A DNA stretch of 8,652 nt. Origin: Streptococcaceae bacterium. Lineage in GTDB: Bacteria; Bacillota; Bacilli; Lactobacillales; Streptococcaceae. The notes beneath the pieces are model-generated. The model saw only the letters and a list, made by a program, of their open reading frames with translations, made no database searches and had not been told where the DNA came from. The stretch spans positions 1-8,652 of the forward strand of contig JAITWV010000068.1 of the NCBI GenBank assembly GCA_031285105.1. Direction: 5' to 3'. Below, one piece after another: positions 1 through 6,114 of the stretch (position 1 is the first letter of the stretch; every line of letters starts with the position of its first letter). A program made the translations under genes and the position numbers.

Positions 1-1205
1 CTGCCACTTTATTAGCTGAGGAAGGGACAACTATTTTAAGTAATGTTCCTACTTTATCTGATACATATATGATGAATGAAGTGATTCGTCATTTGAATGC
101 GGAAGTTGATTTTGATGAAAATGAACATCAAGTAACAATAAACGCAACAAAAACTCTTCATATTGAGGCTCCTTATGAATATGTGAGCCAAATGCGTGCT
201 TCTATTGTTGTTATGGGTCCACTTTTAGCTAGAAATGGTCATGCAAAAGTTTCAATGCCTGGTGGTTGTACGATTGGTGCACGTCCGATTGATTTACATT
301 TAAAAGGATTTGAAGCTTTAGGTGCCCAAATTTCACAAGACAATGGTTATATTGAAGCCAAAGCCAGTGAATTGCGTGGTGCCAGGATTTATCTTGATTT
401 TCCATCTGTTGGAGCAACGCAAAATATTATGATGGCTGCAACTTTAGCCAAAGGAACAACTGTTTTAGAAAACGTGGCACGTGAACCAGAAATTGTTGAC
501 TTGGCAAACGTATTAAACAAGATGGGTGCAAAAGTGTTTGGTGCAGGTACAGAGACGATTCGTATTGAAGGTGTTGAACATTTGCATGCAACACAGCACA
601 ATGTTGTACAAGACCGTATTGAAGCTGGAACATTTATGGTAGCAGCGGCAATGACTGGTGGAAATGTTTTAATTAAAGATGCTATTATTGAACACAACCG
701 TCCATTAATTTCTAAATTGCAAGAAATGGGTGTGGTCATTACGGAAGAGTCTGTTGGTATTCGTGTGAAAGGTCCTAAAAAACTAAAAGCAACAAACGTT
801 AAAACTATGCCTCATCCAGGATTTCCAACAGATATGCAAGCACAAATGTCAGTAGCTCTTGCACATGCGAATGGTGTTTCAACAATGACTGAGACTGTTT
901 TTGAAAATCGTTTTCAACATTTAGAAGAGATGCGTCGTATGAATTTGGATGTGACGATTGAAGGAGCAGTTGCGCTTATTAATGGCGGTAAACAATTGCA
1001 AGGAGCAACAGTTGCCGCAACCGATTTACGTGCAGCAGCAGCTTTAGTTTTGACAGGATTAGTTTCACAAGGAGTGACTCGTGTAACCAATTTAAAATAT
1101 TTAGATCGTGGTTATCATCGTTTCCATGAGAAGCTTCAAGACTTAGGTGCTAACGTTGAACGTGTTGAAGTCGAAGAAAACAAATTAGTGAAATCGATTA
1201 ATTAA
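1..1205 (+). CDS. murA: UDP-N-acetylglucosamine 1-carboxyvinyltransferase, 5'-truncated by window edge
   Basis: MurA transfers enolpyruvate from PEP to UDP-GlcNAc in the cytoplasm, the first committed step of peptidoglycan synthesis and the target of fosfomycin. The reading frame is open to the left edge (first full codon at 3, reading ATLLAEEGTT), so the N-terminus lies outside the window and the ATG at 69 is internal. Visible hallmarks are the PGGCTIGARP loop, whose catalytic cysteine (Cys115 in E. coli) is the TGT at 267-269; the PHPGFPTDMQAQ segment with the conserved Asp; and the C-terminal LDRGYHRFHEKL segment. About 400 of the usual 420-440 residues are present. Low-GC Gram-positives often carry two MurA paralogues; the downstream epuA suggests the MurAA/MurA1 type, but this is inferred from context. 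Arginine codons are almost all CGT, suggesting good expression. Confidence 0.97.
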   Translation, partial: ATLLAEEGTTILSNVPTLSDTYMMNEVIRHLNAEVDFDENEHQVTINATKTLHIEAPYEYVSQMRASIVVMGPLLARNGHAKVSMPGGCTIGARPIDLHLKGFEALGAQISQDNGYIEAKASELRGARIYLDFPSVGATQNIMMAATLAKGTTVLENVAREPEIVDLANVLNKMGAKVFGAGTETIRIEGVEHLHATQHNVVQDRIEAGTFMVAAAMTGGNVLIKDAIIEHNRPLISKLQEMGVVITEESVGIRVKGPKKLKATNVKTMPHPGFPTDMQAQMSVALAHANGVSTMTETVFENRFQHLEEMRRMNLDVTIEGAVALINGGKQLQGATVAATDLRAAAALVLTGLVSQGVTRVTNLKYLDRGYHRFHEKLQDLGANVERVEVEENKLVKSIN

Positions 1206-1221
1206 TTAAGGGATAAAGAAA

Positions 1222-1473
1222 ATGCAAAGACAAACAAGAAAGCAACAAACACCAACAGTAAGTAAGATCAAAAAAAAGAAAAAACTAAAAAAGCAAACAA
1301 CTGCAAGCTATATTCTTAGCCGCTTATTGATTATTGTTAGTGTGCTTGTTTTAGCGACTCTTTTATTTGCTGCAGGACTCATGATTGGTTTTGGTGTCAT
1401 TGGTGGAGGAAATGCACGTAGTATTTTCTCACCAGCAGTTTGGGATCATTTTCTACTTTTCTTTCAACAGTAA
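1222..1473 (+). CDS. epuA: EpuA-like small membrane protein
   Basis: This 83-residue protein has a strongly basic, lysine-rich N-terminus (residues 1-27, with a KIKKKKKLKK run). One hydrophobic segment follows (about 31-60), then the GFGVIGGGN motif and a short amphipathic tail (SIFSPAVWDHFLLFF). This layout matches the EpuA family (Pfam EpuA), found directly after murA in streptococci and enterococci. Databases often label it 'DNA-directed RNA polymerase subunit beta', but nothing in the sequence supports a polymerase subunit. The positive-inside rule predicts a cytoplasmic N-terminus. It starts 16 nt after the murA stop, behind AAGGGA at 1208-1213, so it is probably cotranscribed with murA. 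Its stop codon lies in the stem of the downstream terminator. An A8 run occurs near 1270-1277. The molecular role is unknown to me. Confidence 0.85.
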   Translation: MQRQTRKQQTPTVSKIKKKKKLKKQTTASYILSRLLIIVSVLVLATLLFAAGLMIGFGVIGGGNARSIFSPAVWDHFLLFFQQ

Positions 1474-1516
1474 AAAAGAAACGACTTCATTTTTTAGAGA
1501 AGTCGTTTCTTTTTTA
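1471..1516. terminator. Bidirectional intrinsic terminator between epuA and ppsR
   Basis: There is a perfect 18-bp inverted repeat, arms 1471-1488 and 1499-1516, with a 10-nt loop (ATTTTTTAGA). The GC-containing core (GAAACGACTTC / GAAGTCGTTTC) is flanked by A6 on the left and T6 on the right, so each strand gives a hairpin followed by a U-tract. It serves both convergent genes. The outermost base pairs are the epuA stop (TAA 1471-1473) and the ppsR stop (TTA 1514-1516, read on the minus strand). Confidence 0.93.
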
Positions 1517-2341
1517 TTGAAATGTTTTATCTTCTAAGTGCAAGGCATCAAGAATTAAAGCCGCCGTTTCTTCAATTGATAATTTAGAAACGTTAATTAC
1601 CACACAACCTAATTTTTCATATAATTCATTAGCAAAATCAAGTTCTTTTTGAATGTTTTCCATATTAGAATAAGCCGTTTCAGGATCTAAGCCATACGAG
1701 CGCATTCTTTCAGCGCGGATATTGTTTAAAATCTCTGGAGAATTCGTTAAGCCAACAATTTTTTTAGGATCAACTTTAAAAATCTCATCAGGTATTTGGG
1801 CATTTGGGACTATAGGTAAATTAGCAACCCTTAAATTCTTTTGTGCCAAATATAAAGATAACGGAGTTTTAGAAGTTCTAGAAACACCAAGCAACACCAC
1901 ATCTGCCTTTAAAAATCCTTTCGGGTCTTGTCCATCATCATATTCAACGGCAAATTCAATAGCTTTAATGCGTTTAAAATAATTTTCATTTAAATGATGC
2001 TGTGCGCCTAATTCACGTGTAGGTTTCTCTCCAACTCTTAAGGTCATTTCATCAAGTACTGACCCAATGATGTCAAAACAAAACAAATCATGTTCCTTGC
2101 CAAAATCTCTGGCAAAATTACTTAGCTCCTCATTGACAATTGTATAAATGACCATTGCATTGTTTTCTAACGCTTCATCTAAAATCCTTTTTAAAGCATT
2201 GATTTCACGAACAAAATTGCGGCGATATAAAATAAATTCTGTATTTGGGTATTGTGCCATTGAGGCGTGTGCCAATTTTAAAGCTGTATCACCAGCCGAA
2301 TCAGAAATTACATATAAACTAATTGAAGGTTTCTCATTCAT
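1514..2341 (-). CDS. ppsR: PpsR/PDRP-type regulatory kinase and pyrophosphorylase (DUF299)
   Basis: Members of this family act on pyruvate phosphate dikinase (or PEP synthetase). They inactivate it by ADP-dependent threonine phosphorylation and reactivate it by phosphate-dependent dephosphorylation; the B. subtilis relative is YqfL. The 275 residues are close to the usual ~270. Visible motifs are the N-terminal SLYVISDSAGDTA segment, the conserved EFAVEYDDGQDP region (about 129-140), and the family P-loop GVSRTSKTPLS (152-162). The start is supported by AGGAG (complement of 2349-2353) 7 nt upstream. The gene is divergent from zur and convergent with epuA. No PPDK, PEP synthetase or ccpN gene is in the window, so the substrate is inferred from the family only. 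Confidence 0.93.
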   Translation of the reverse strand: MNEKPSISLYVISDSAGDTALKLAHASMAQYPNTEFILYRRNFVREINALKRILDEALENNAMVIYTIVNEELSNFARDFGKEHDLFCFDIIGSVLDEMTLRVGEKPTRELGAQHHLNENYFKRIKAIEFAVEYDDGQDPKGFLKADVVLLGVSRTSKTPLSLYLAQKNLRVANLPIVPNAQIPDEIFKVDPKKIVGLTNSPEILNNIRAERMRSYGLDPETAYSNMENIQKELDFANELYEKLGCVVINVSKLSIEETAALILDALHLEDKTFQ

Positions 2342-2373
2342 TTTTTTACTCCTATAATAGATTTATTAAATTT

Positions 2374-2403
2374 ATTCTACTAGATAACTTGTCTTTCGTC
2401 CAA
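2374..2403 (-). promoter_or_regulatory. Possible ppsR promoter (weak)
   Basis: On the minus strand, TAGAAT (complement of 2374-2379, 5/6 to consensus) lies 18 nt after TTGGAC (complement of 2398-2403, only 3/6). A better -35 hexamer, TTGACA (complement of 2409-2414), has no good -10 at 16-18 nt. The gene needs a promoter in this interval, but which hexamers serve it is unclear. Confidence 0.35.
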
Positions 2404-2407
2404 GAGG

Positions 2408-2436
2408 TTGTCAAATAAATATTTTATAGGTATGAT
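2408..2436 (+). promoter_or_regulatory. Promoter of zur
   Basis: TTGTCA (2408-2413, 5/6) and TATGAT (2431-2436, 5/6) are separated by an ideal 17-nt spacer. The spacer holds a small AT dyad, ATAAATATTTTAT (2415-2427). A tandem ATTGATA repeat (2443-2449, 2450-2456) lies just downstream near the expected transcription start. Either could be an autoregulatory operator, but neither matches the B. subtilis Zur box that I know. Confidence 0.75.
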
Positions 2437-2472
2437 AAGGACATTGATAATTGATAGGAGTTAAAAAATAGG

Positions 2473-2895
2473 ATGGATATATCAGCAGTAAGTATCGCTT
2501 TAGATATAATGAAACAAAATGGTTTGAAATATACCAAAAAACGTGAAGAAATTTTAGATTATTTGTCAAAAGAAAATCGCTATTTGTCTGCAAAAGAATT
2601 ACAAATTCATCTAAAAAAAGATTTTCCAGGGATTAGTTTTGACACAATTTACCGTAACCTAAATGACTTTGAACGTTTAGAATTGCTCGAAAAAATTGAG
2701 TTAGATGGTGAAATGCGTTACCGAATTTCTTGTCGCAGTAATCATCACCATCATCACTTTATCTGCAATTTATGTGGGAAGACACGTGAAATAGACTATT
2801 GCCCAATGGAAGAAATCTACCAACAATTAGGGCAGGTGGAAGTTGAAGGGCATCGATTTGAGATTTTTGGCAAGTGTGAAAGCTGTATTTCTTAA
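2473..2895 (+). CDS. zur: Fur-family zinc-responsive repressor Zur
   Basis: Zur is a dimeric cytoplasmic repressor that binds DNA when loaded with zinc and shuts off zinc-uptake genes. The 140 residues hold the N-terminal winged helix (about 13-80, including GLKYTKKREEIL and the recognition segment ISFDTIYRNL at 54-63). The C-terminal metal/dimer domain has a native histidine run (91-95) and two structural zinc pairs, C98xxC101 and C135xxC138. The region HHHHHFICNLCGKTREID and the ending FEIFGKCESC closely resemble B. subtilis Zur from memory. The residues typical of PerR at the hinge (HPH-TADE) are replaced by NRYLSAKEL, which argues against PerR or Fur. AGGAG at 2456-2460 is 12 nt from the ATG, a rather long spacing, but an in-frame TGA at 2452 rules out a much longer N-terminus. 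It has its own promoter, and there is no terminator before rpsU. Confidence 0.9.
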   Translation: MDISAVSIALDIMKQNGLKYTKKREEILDYLSKENRYLSAKELQIHLKKDFPGISFDTIYRNLNDFERLELLEKIELDGEMRYRISCRSNHHHHHFICNLCGKTREIDYCPMEEIYQQLGQVEVEGHRFEIFGKCESCIS

Positions 2896-2931
2896 TAAAA
2901 TGAAAAAATGGCGAAAAAATCAAAAATCTAT

Positions 2932-2960
2932 TTGACGAAAACCGTTTCCTTTGCTAAAAT
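2932..2960 (+). promoter_or_regulatory. Promoter of rpsU
   Basis: TTGACG (2932-2937, 5/6) and TAAAAT (2955-2960, 5/6) have a 17-nt spacer. TGC immediately before the -10 makes it an extended -10. Expected start is near 2967, giving a leader of about 44 nt with no obvious secondary structure. This is the strongest-looking promoter in the window, as suits a ribosomal protein gene. Confidence 0.85.
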
Positions 2961-3010
2961 AACTATCGGACATTAAGTTGTTACATAAAAGCTCGAAGGG
3001 AGGGAATCAC

Positions 3011-3187
3011 ATGTCAAAAACAGTTGTTCGTAAAAACGAATCTCTTGATGATGCTCTTCGTCGCTTCAAACGCTCAGTTTCAAAAGCGGGTACATTACAA
3101 GAATCTCGTAAACGTGAGTTCTACGTAAAACCATCTGTAAAACGTAAGAAGAAATCAGAAGCAGCTAGAAAACGTAAAAAATTCTAG
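3011..3187 (+). CDS. rpsU: 30S ribosomal protein S21
   Basis: S21 is a small, very basic protein of the 30S subunit that sits near the anti-Shine-Dalgarno end of 16S rRNA. The 58 residues match the family length. They start MSKTVVRKNESLDDALRRFK and end in a Lys/Arg-rich tail (VKRKKKSEAARKRKKF). The ATG at 3011 is chosen because a strong site, AAGGGAGGG (2996-3004), sits 6 nt upstream. An in-frame TTG at 2978 would add 11 residues, but it lies upstream of this site and is unlike other S21 proteins. Arginine codons are mostly CGT. It has its own promoter downstream of zur and is followed by a terminator. It belongs to the conserved neighbourhood with phoH/ybeY/era, but here is a separate transcription unit. 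Confidence 0.97.
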   Translation: MSKTVVRKNESLDDALRRFKRSVSKAGTLQESRKREFYVKPSVKRKKKSEAARKRKKF

Positions 3188-3235
3188 TTAGAGTATAGAA
3201 GATTATTTTAATTTTCTTTGTATTCAAGACGTATG

Positions 3236-3269
3236 AAACGCACTTAGCATTTACTAGGTGTGTTTTTTT
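3236..3269 (+). terminator. Intrinsic terminator of rpsU
   Basis: Stem 3236-3247 pairs with 3254-3265: 12 bp including two G-U pairs, core CGCACTTAG / CTAGGTGTG, 6-nt loop CATTTA. It is followed by a T-tract (3263-3269, the first bases shared with the stem). It separates rpsU from the phoH operon. Confidence 0.88.
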
Positions 3270-3279
3270 GTGCTTGTTT

Positions 3280-3288
3280 TGTTATAAT
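3280..3288 (+). promoter_or_regulatory. Extended -10 promoter of the phoH operon
   Basis: TATAAT (3283-3288, perfect) is preceded by TGT (3280-3282), an extended -10 motif. No good -35 exists: 16-18 nt upstream falls in the T-rich end of the rpsU terminator. A perfect 8-bp inverted repeat, TTATAATA (3282-3289) and TATTATAA (3297-3304), overlaps the -10 and the expected start, so a regulator could bind here. Confidence 0.7.
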
Positions 3289-3323
3289 AAAGCTAATATT
3301 ATAAAGTAAAAGAGGGTTTGAAA

Positions 3324-4301
3324 TTGACCGATAATCTATCAATCGAAATGAAGTTAACCAATGAAGACGATGCACAATTACTATTTGGGGCAAAAGATCG
3401 TCATCTGACACTTATTGAAGAAAATTTACATGTGCAAATCAACACGCGCGGGGAAACGATTCAAATTTTAGGACAAGCTGATGGTATTCAAGCAGCCAGA
3501 AATGTTTTATCGACTTTAAACGTGCTTATTAGTCGAGGGATTAAGATTTCAACGCCTGATGTGGTTAGTGCACTTAAAATGTCTAAGGATGGCAATTTAG
3601 ACGGATTTGTGGCGATGTATGAAGAAGAAATTCTTAAAGATCGTTTTGGTAAGCCGATTCGTATTAAAAATTTAGGCCAAAAAAAATACGTTGATGCAAC
3701 AAAAAAACATGATATTGTATTTGGTATTGGTCCAGCAGGTACAGGCAAAACTTTCTTAGCCGTTGTTTTGGCAATTGCCGCACTTAAAAAAGGTGAAGTC
3801 AAGCGAATTATTTTGACTAGACCAGCTGTTGAAGCAGGAGAAAGTTTAGGATTCTTACCAGGAGATTTAAAAGAAAAAGTTGATCCTTATCTTCGTCCGA
3901 TTTATGATGCTTTATACCAAGTTTTTGGAACGGAACATACAAACCGCCTTATTGAGCGTGGAGTTGTTGAAATTGCCCCACTAGCTTATATGCGTGGGCG
4001 AACATTAGATGATGCATTTGTTATTTTAGATGAAGCACAAAATACAACCATGATGCAAATGAAAATGTTTGTTACACGACTTGGTTTTCATTCAAAAATG
4101 ATGATTAATGGAGATATCTCACAAATTGATTTACCAAAAGGAATGATGAGTGGATTAATTCATGCTCAAAGAACGTTAAAAGATATTTCTAAAATTGCTT
4201 TTGTTGATTTTGATGCCTCAGATGTAGTTCGTCATCCTGTAGTGGCAGAAATTATTCGAGCGTATGAAAAAGAAAATCAAGCGAAAAAAGAAGGAGTATA
4301 G
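3324..4301 (+). CDS. phoH: PhoH-like ATPase
   Basis: PhoH-like proteins are cytoplasmic P-loop ATPases related to the helicase superfamily 1 core and linked to RNA metabolism by their neighbourhood with ybeY and era. The precise substrate is not established. Using the TTG at 3324 as residue 1 gives 325 residues: an N-terminal KH-like region (about 1-80), Walker A GPAGTGKT (136-143), the TRPAVEAGESLGFLPGD segment (about 165-181), and Walker B FVILDEAQ (232-239). TTG 3324 is preferred over TTG 3318 and ATG 3348 because AGAGGG (3311-3316) is 7 nt from it but only 1 nt from 3318. It also gives the MTDNL-type N-terminus usual in the family. The stop is 2 nt before ybeY, whose ribosome binding site lies inside phoH, so the two are probably coupled. 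Confidence 0.95.
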   Translation: MTDNLSIEMKLTNEDDAQLLFGAKDRHLTLIEENLHVQINTRGETIQILGQADGIQAARNVLSTLNVLISRGIKISTPDVVSALKMSKDGNLDGFVAMYEEEILKDRFGKPIRIKNLGQKKYVDATKKHDIVFGIGPAGTGKTFLAVVLAIAALKKGEVKRIILTRPAVEAGESLGFLPGDLKEKVDPYLRPIYDALYQVFGTEHTNRLIERGVVEIAPLAYMRGRTLDDAFVILDEAQNTTMMQMKMFVTRLGFHSKMMINGDISQIDLPKGMMSGLIHAQRTLKDISKIAFVDFDASDVVRHPVVAEIIRAYEKENQAKKEGV

Positions 4302-4303
4302 TT

Positions 4304-4789
4304 ATGGATTTGACAATTATTGATGAAACAAAAAAAGTCGATCAAGCCATCATTGAACAAACCGAAAAACTTTTAAAATTTGCAGCTACTTTTATTAAAC
4401 TTCCTGAATCAAAGGAAATGAATGTTACTTTTGTTGATAATGCCCGTATTCAAGAAATCAACAAAGAATACCGAGGTAAGGATATGCCAACGGATGTTGT
4501 AAGCTTAGAATATGAGCCAATGGATATTTCATTTGATGACTTTGAGGATATGCCAACAGAATTAATGGATGAATTGGACCCATTCATTGGTGAAATCTTT
4601 ATCTCAACGCAGCAAGCTAAAGAGCAAGCACAAGATTATGGACATTCTTATGAAAGGGAAATCGGCTTCTTGTCAGTACATGGATTTCTTCATATTAATG
4701 GGTATGACCACATGAACCCAACAGATGAAAAGGAAATGTTTGATTTGCAAGATGATATTTTGAATGCTTATGGACTTACACGGAAATAA
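4304..4789 (+). CDS. ybeY: Endoribonuclease YbeY, 16S rRNA maturation
   Basis: YbeY is a zinc-dependent endoribonuclease needed for 16S rRNA 3'-end maturation and ribosome quality control. The 161 residues are typical. The signature HGFLHINGYDH supplies three zinc ligands, His126, His130 and His136. The conserved NKEYRGKDMPTDVVSLEY block (53-70) and GEIFIS precede it. AAGGAG (4291-4296) inside the end of phoH is 7 nt from the ATG. Its 3' end overlaps the start of dgkA. In many Bacillales pgpH (a c-di-AMP phosphodiesterase) lies between phoH and ybeY; it is absent here. Confidence 0.97.
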   Translation: MDLTIIDETKKVDQAIIEQTEKLLKFAATFIKLPESKEMNVTFVDNARIQEINKEYRGKDMPTDVVSLEYEPMDISFDDFEDMPTELMDELDPFIGEIFISTQQAKEQAQDYGHSYEREIGFLSVHGFLHINGYDHMNPTDEKEMFDLQDDILNAYGLTRK

Positions 4790-5174
4790 GAAAAAGTATA
4801 AGAATGTTGATTTTCTTTCTAGCTTTGATTTTGCCCTTAATGGTCTGAAAACAGTGGTTCGAGAAGAAAGAAATATGCGTAAACATTTAATTAGTACAGT
4901 AGTTGCGATTGTTTTTGGATTTGTCTTTCAATTAGGAGCAAGTGAATGGCTATGGCTGTTATGGGCAGTTTTTAGTGTGCTGATTTTGGAAACTTTGAAT
5001 ACAGTTGTTGAAAATATTGTTGATTTAGCCACTAATTACCATTTTCATATCTTGGCAAAATCAGCTAAAGATATGGCAGCTGGAGCAGTTTTGTTAGCTT
5101 CAATTTTTGCGGTAATTGTAGGAATGGTTTTATTTATTCCAAGGATAATAGAGTTAGTTATGAATTTTTTATAG
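4764..5174 (+). CDS. dgkA: Diacylglycerol kinase family protein, probably undecaprenol kinase
   Basis: Gram-positive DgkA proteins phosphorylate undecaprenol, recycling the lipid carrier for wall synthesis, rather than chiefly diacylglycerol. The protein has 136 residues: a short cytoplasmic N-terminus, the conserved FALNGLKTVVREERNMRKH region (23-41), and three membrane segments (about 42-58, 62-78 and 105-127). The family signature ETLNTVVENIVD (76-87) carries the catalytic/metal Glu residues, and the AKDMAAGAVLLAS region follows. The start is uncertain: ATG 4764 and ATG 4770 are both in frame, both inside ybeY (26- or 20-nt overlap), and neither has a clear Shine-Dalgarno site. No other in-frame start lies before the conserved region, so translational coupling to ybeY is likely. 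cdd, often between dgkA and era in Bacillales, is absent. Confidence 0.92.
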   Translation: MLMDLHGNKKKYKNVDFLSSFDFALNGLKTVVREERNMRKHLISTVVAIVFGFVFQLGASEWLWLLWAVFSVLILETLNTVVENIVDLATNYHFHILAKSAKDMAAGAVLLASIFAVIVGMVLFIPRIIELVMNFL

Positions 5175-5204
5175 TCAATTAATAGATATAGATTAGGAGA
5201 ATAT

Positions 5205-6107
5205 ATGTCAGAATTTAAATCAGGTTTCGTTGCAATTATTGGTCGTCCCAATGTAGGTAAATCAACCTTAATGAACCGTATTGTAGGTCAAAAAATTGCT
5301 ATTATGAGTGATAAAGCACAAACTACTCGTAATAAAATTCAAGGAGTTTACACAACCAAAGAAAGTCAAATTATTTTTATTGATACACCAGGTATTCACA
5401 AACCAAAAACCGCATTGGGTGATTTTATGGTTCAAGCTGCTTACTCGGCTTTAAATGAAGTAGATGCGATTTTATTTATGGTAGCCGCTGATCAAAAGCG
5501 TGGTAAGGGTGATGATATGATTTTAGAACGTCTGAAAAGAACAGATGCGCCCGTTTATTTAATTGTAAACAAAATCGACAAAATTCATCCCAATGAGCTA
5601 CTAGAGTTTATTGATGATTTTAGAACACAAATGGATTTCAAAGAGATTATTCCAATTTCAGCAACCGAAGGAAATAATGTAGAAAATTTGATGATGACCT
5701 TGAGTGATCAATTACCAACAGGACCACAATACTTCCCCGAAGATGCGATTACTGACCATCCGGAGCGTTTCATCGTTTCAGAAATGATTCGTGAAAAAGT
5801 GTTAATTTTGACACGCGATGAAGTGCCGCATTCAGTAGCGGTCGTTGTTGATAAAATGCGACGTGATGAAGATACAGATAAAGTGCACATTCAAGCGACT
5901 ATTATTATTGAACGTGACAGTCAAAAAGGGATTATTATCGGTAAGCAAGGTAGTATGTTGAAAAAAATTGGCACAATGGCTCGACGGGATATTGAGTTAA
6001 TGCTTGGTGATAAAGTTTATTTGGAATTATGGGTAAAAGTTCAAAAAAATTGGCGTGATAAAAAAATCTATTTACAAGATTATGGCTATAAAAAAGATAA
6101 TTACTAG
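5205..6107 (+). CDS. era: GTPase Era
   Basis: Era is an essential GTPase that binds the 3' end of 16S rRNA and acts as a 30S assembly checkpoint. All 300 residues are present. The G domain has G1 GRPNVGKS (13-20), the switch region around TTRNKIQG (40-47), G3 DTPG (60-63), G4 NKID (122-125) and G5 ISA (151-153). The C-terminal KH domain has the GKQG loop (246-249) followed by MLKKIG. AGGAGA (5195-5200) sits 4 nt before the ATG. It lies 30 nt after dgkA and 7 nt before recO, without a terminator, and so is inside the phoH operon. Together with YbeY it forms a small ribosome-maturation module. Confidence 0.98.
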   Translation: MSEFKSGFVAIIGRPNVGKSTLMNRIVGQKIAIMSDKAQTTRNKIQGVYTTKESQIIFIDTPGIHKPKTALGDFMVQAAYSALNEVDAILFMVAADQKRGKGDDMILERLKRTDAPVYLIVNKIDKIHPNELLEFIDDFRTQMDFKEIIPISATEGNNVENLMMTLSDQLPTGPQYFPEDAITDHPERFIVSEMIREKVLILTRDEVPHSVAVVVDKMRRDEDTDKVHIQATIIIERDSQKGIIIGKQGSMLKKIGTMARRDIELMLGDKVYLELWVKVQKNWRDKKIYLQDYGYKKDNY

Positions 6108-6114
6108 GCGATAG

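Noticed and set aside
389..739. 116-codon open frame on the minus strand inside murA
   Set aside because: It lies wholly within the unmistakable murA coding sequence, has a low-complexity composition typical of an antisense shadow, and has no ribosome binding site.
1722..1982. 86-codon plus-strand open frame opposite ppsR
   Set aside because: It is the shadow of ppsR, whose P-loop and conserved motifs show the minus strand is the coding one.
2443..2456. Tandem ATTGATA repeat as a Fur/Zur box
   Set aside because: It is a direct repeat, not the inverted 7-1-7 arrangement of Fur-family boxes; kept only as part of the control-region finding.
2743..2757. Five-histidine run in zur that looks like an affinity tag
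   Set aside because: It is a native feature of Zur proteins just before the FIC zinc cysteine pair, not an engineered tag.
2978..3010. Extension of rpsU to a TTG at 2978
   Set aside because: The strong Shine-Dalgarno site at 2996-3004 lies inside this extension and points to ATG 3011; S21 proteins begin MSKT.
3488..3802. 104-codon open frame on the minus strand inside phoH
   Set aside because: It is the antisense shadow of phoH across the Walker A region; no family is recognisable and no upstream signals are seen.
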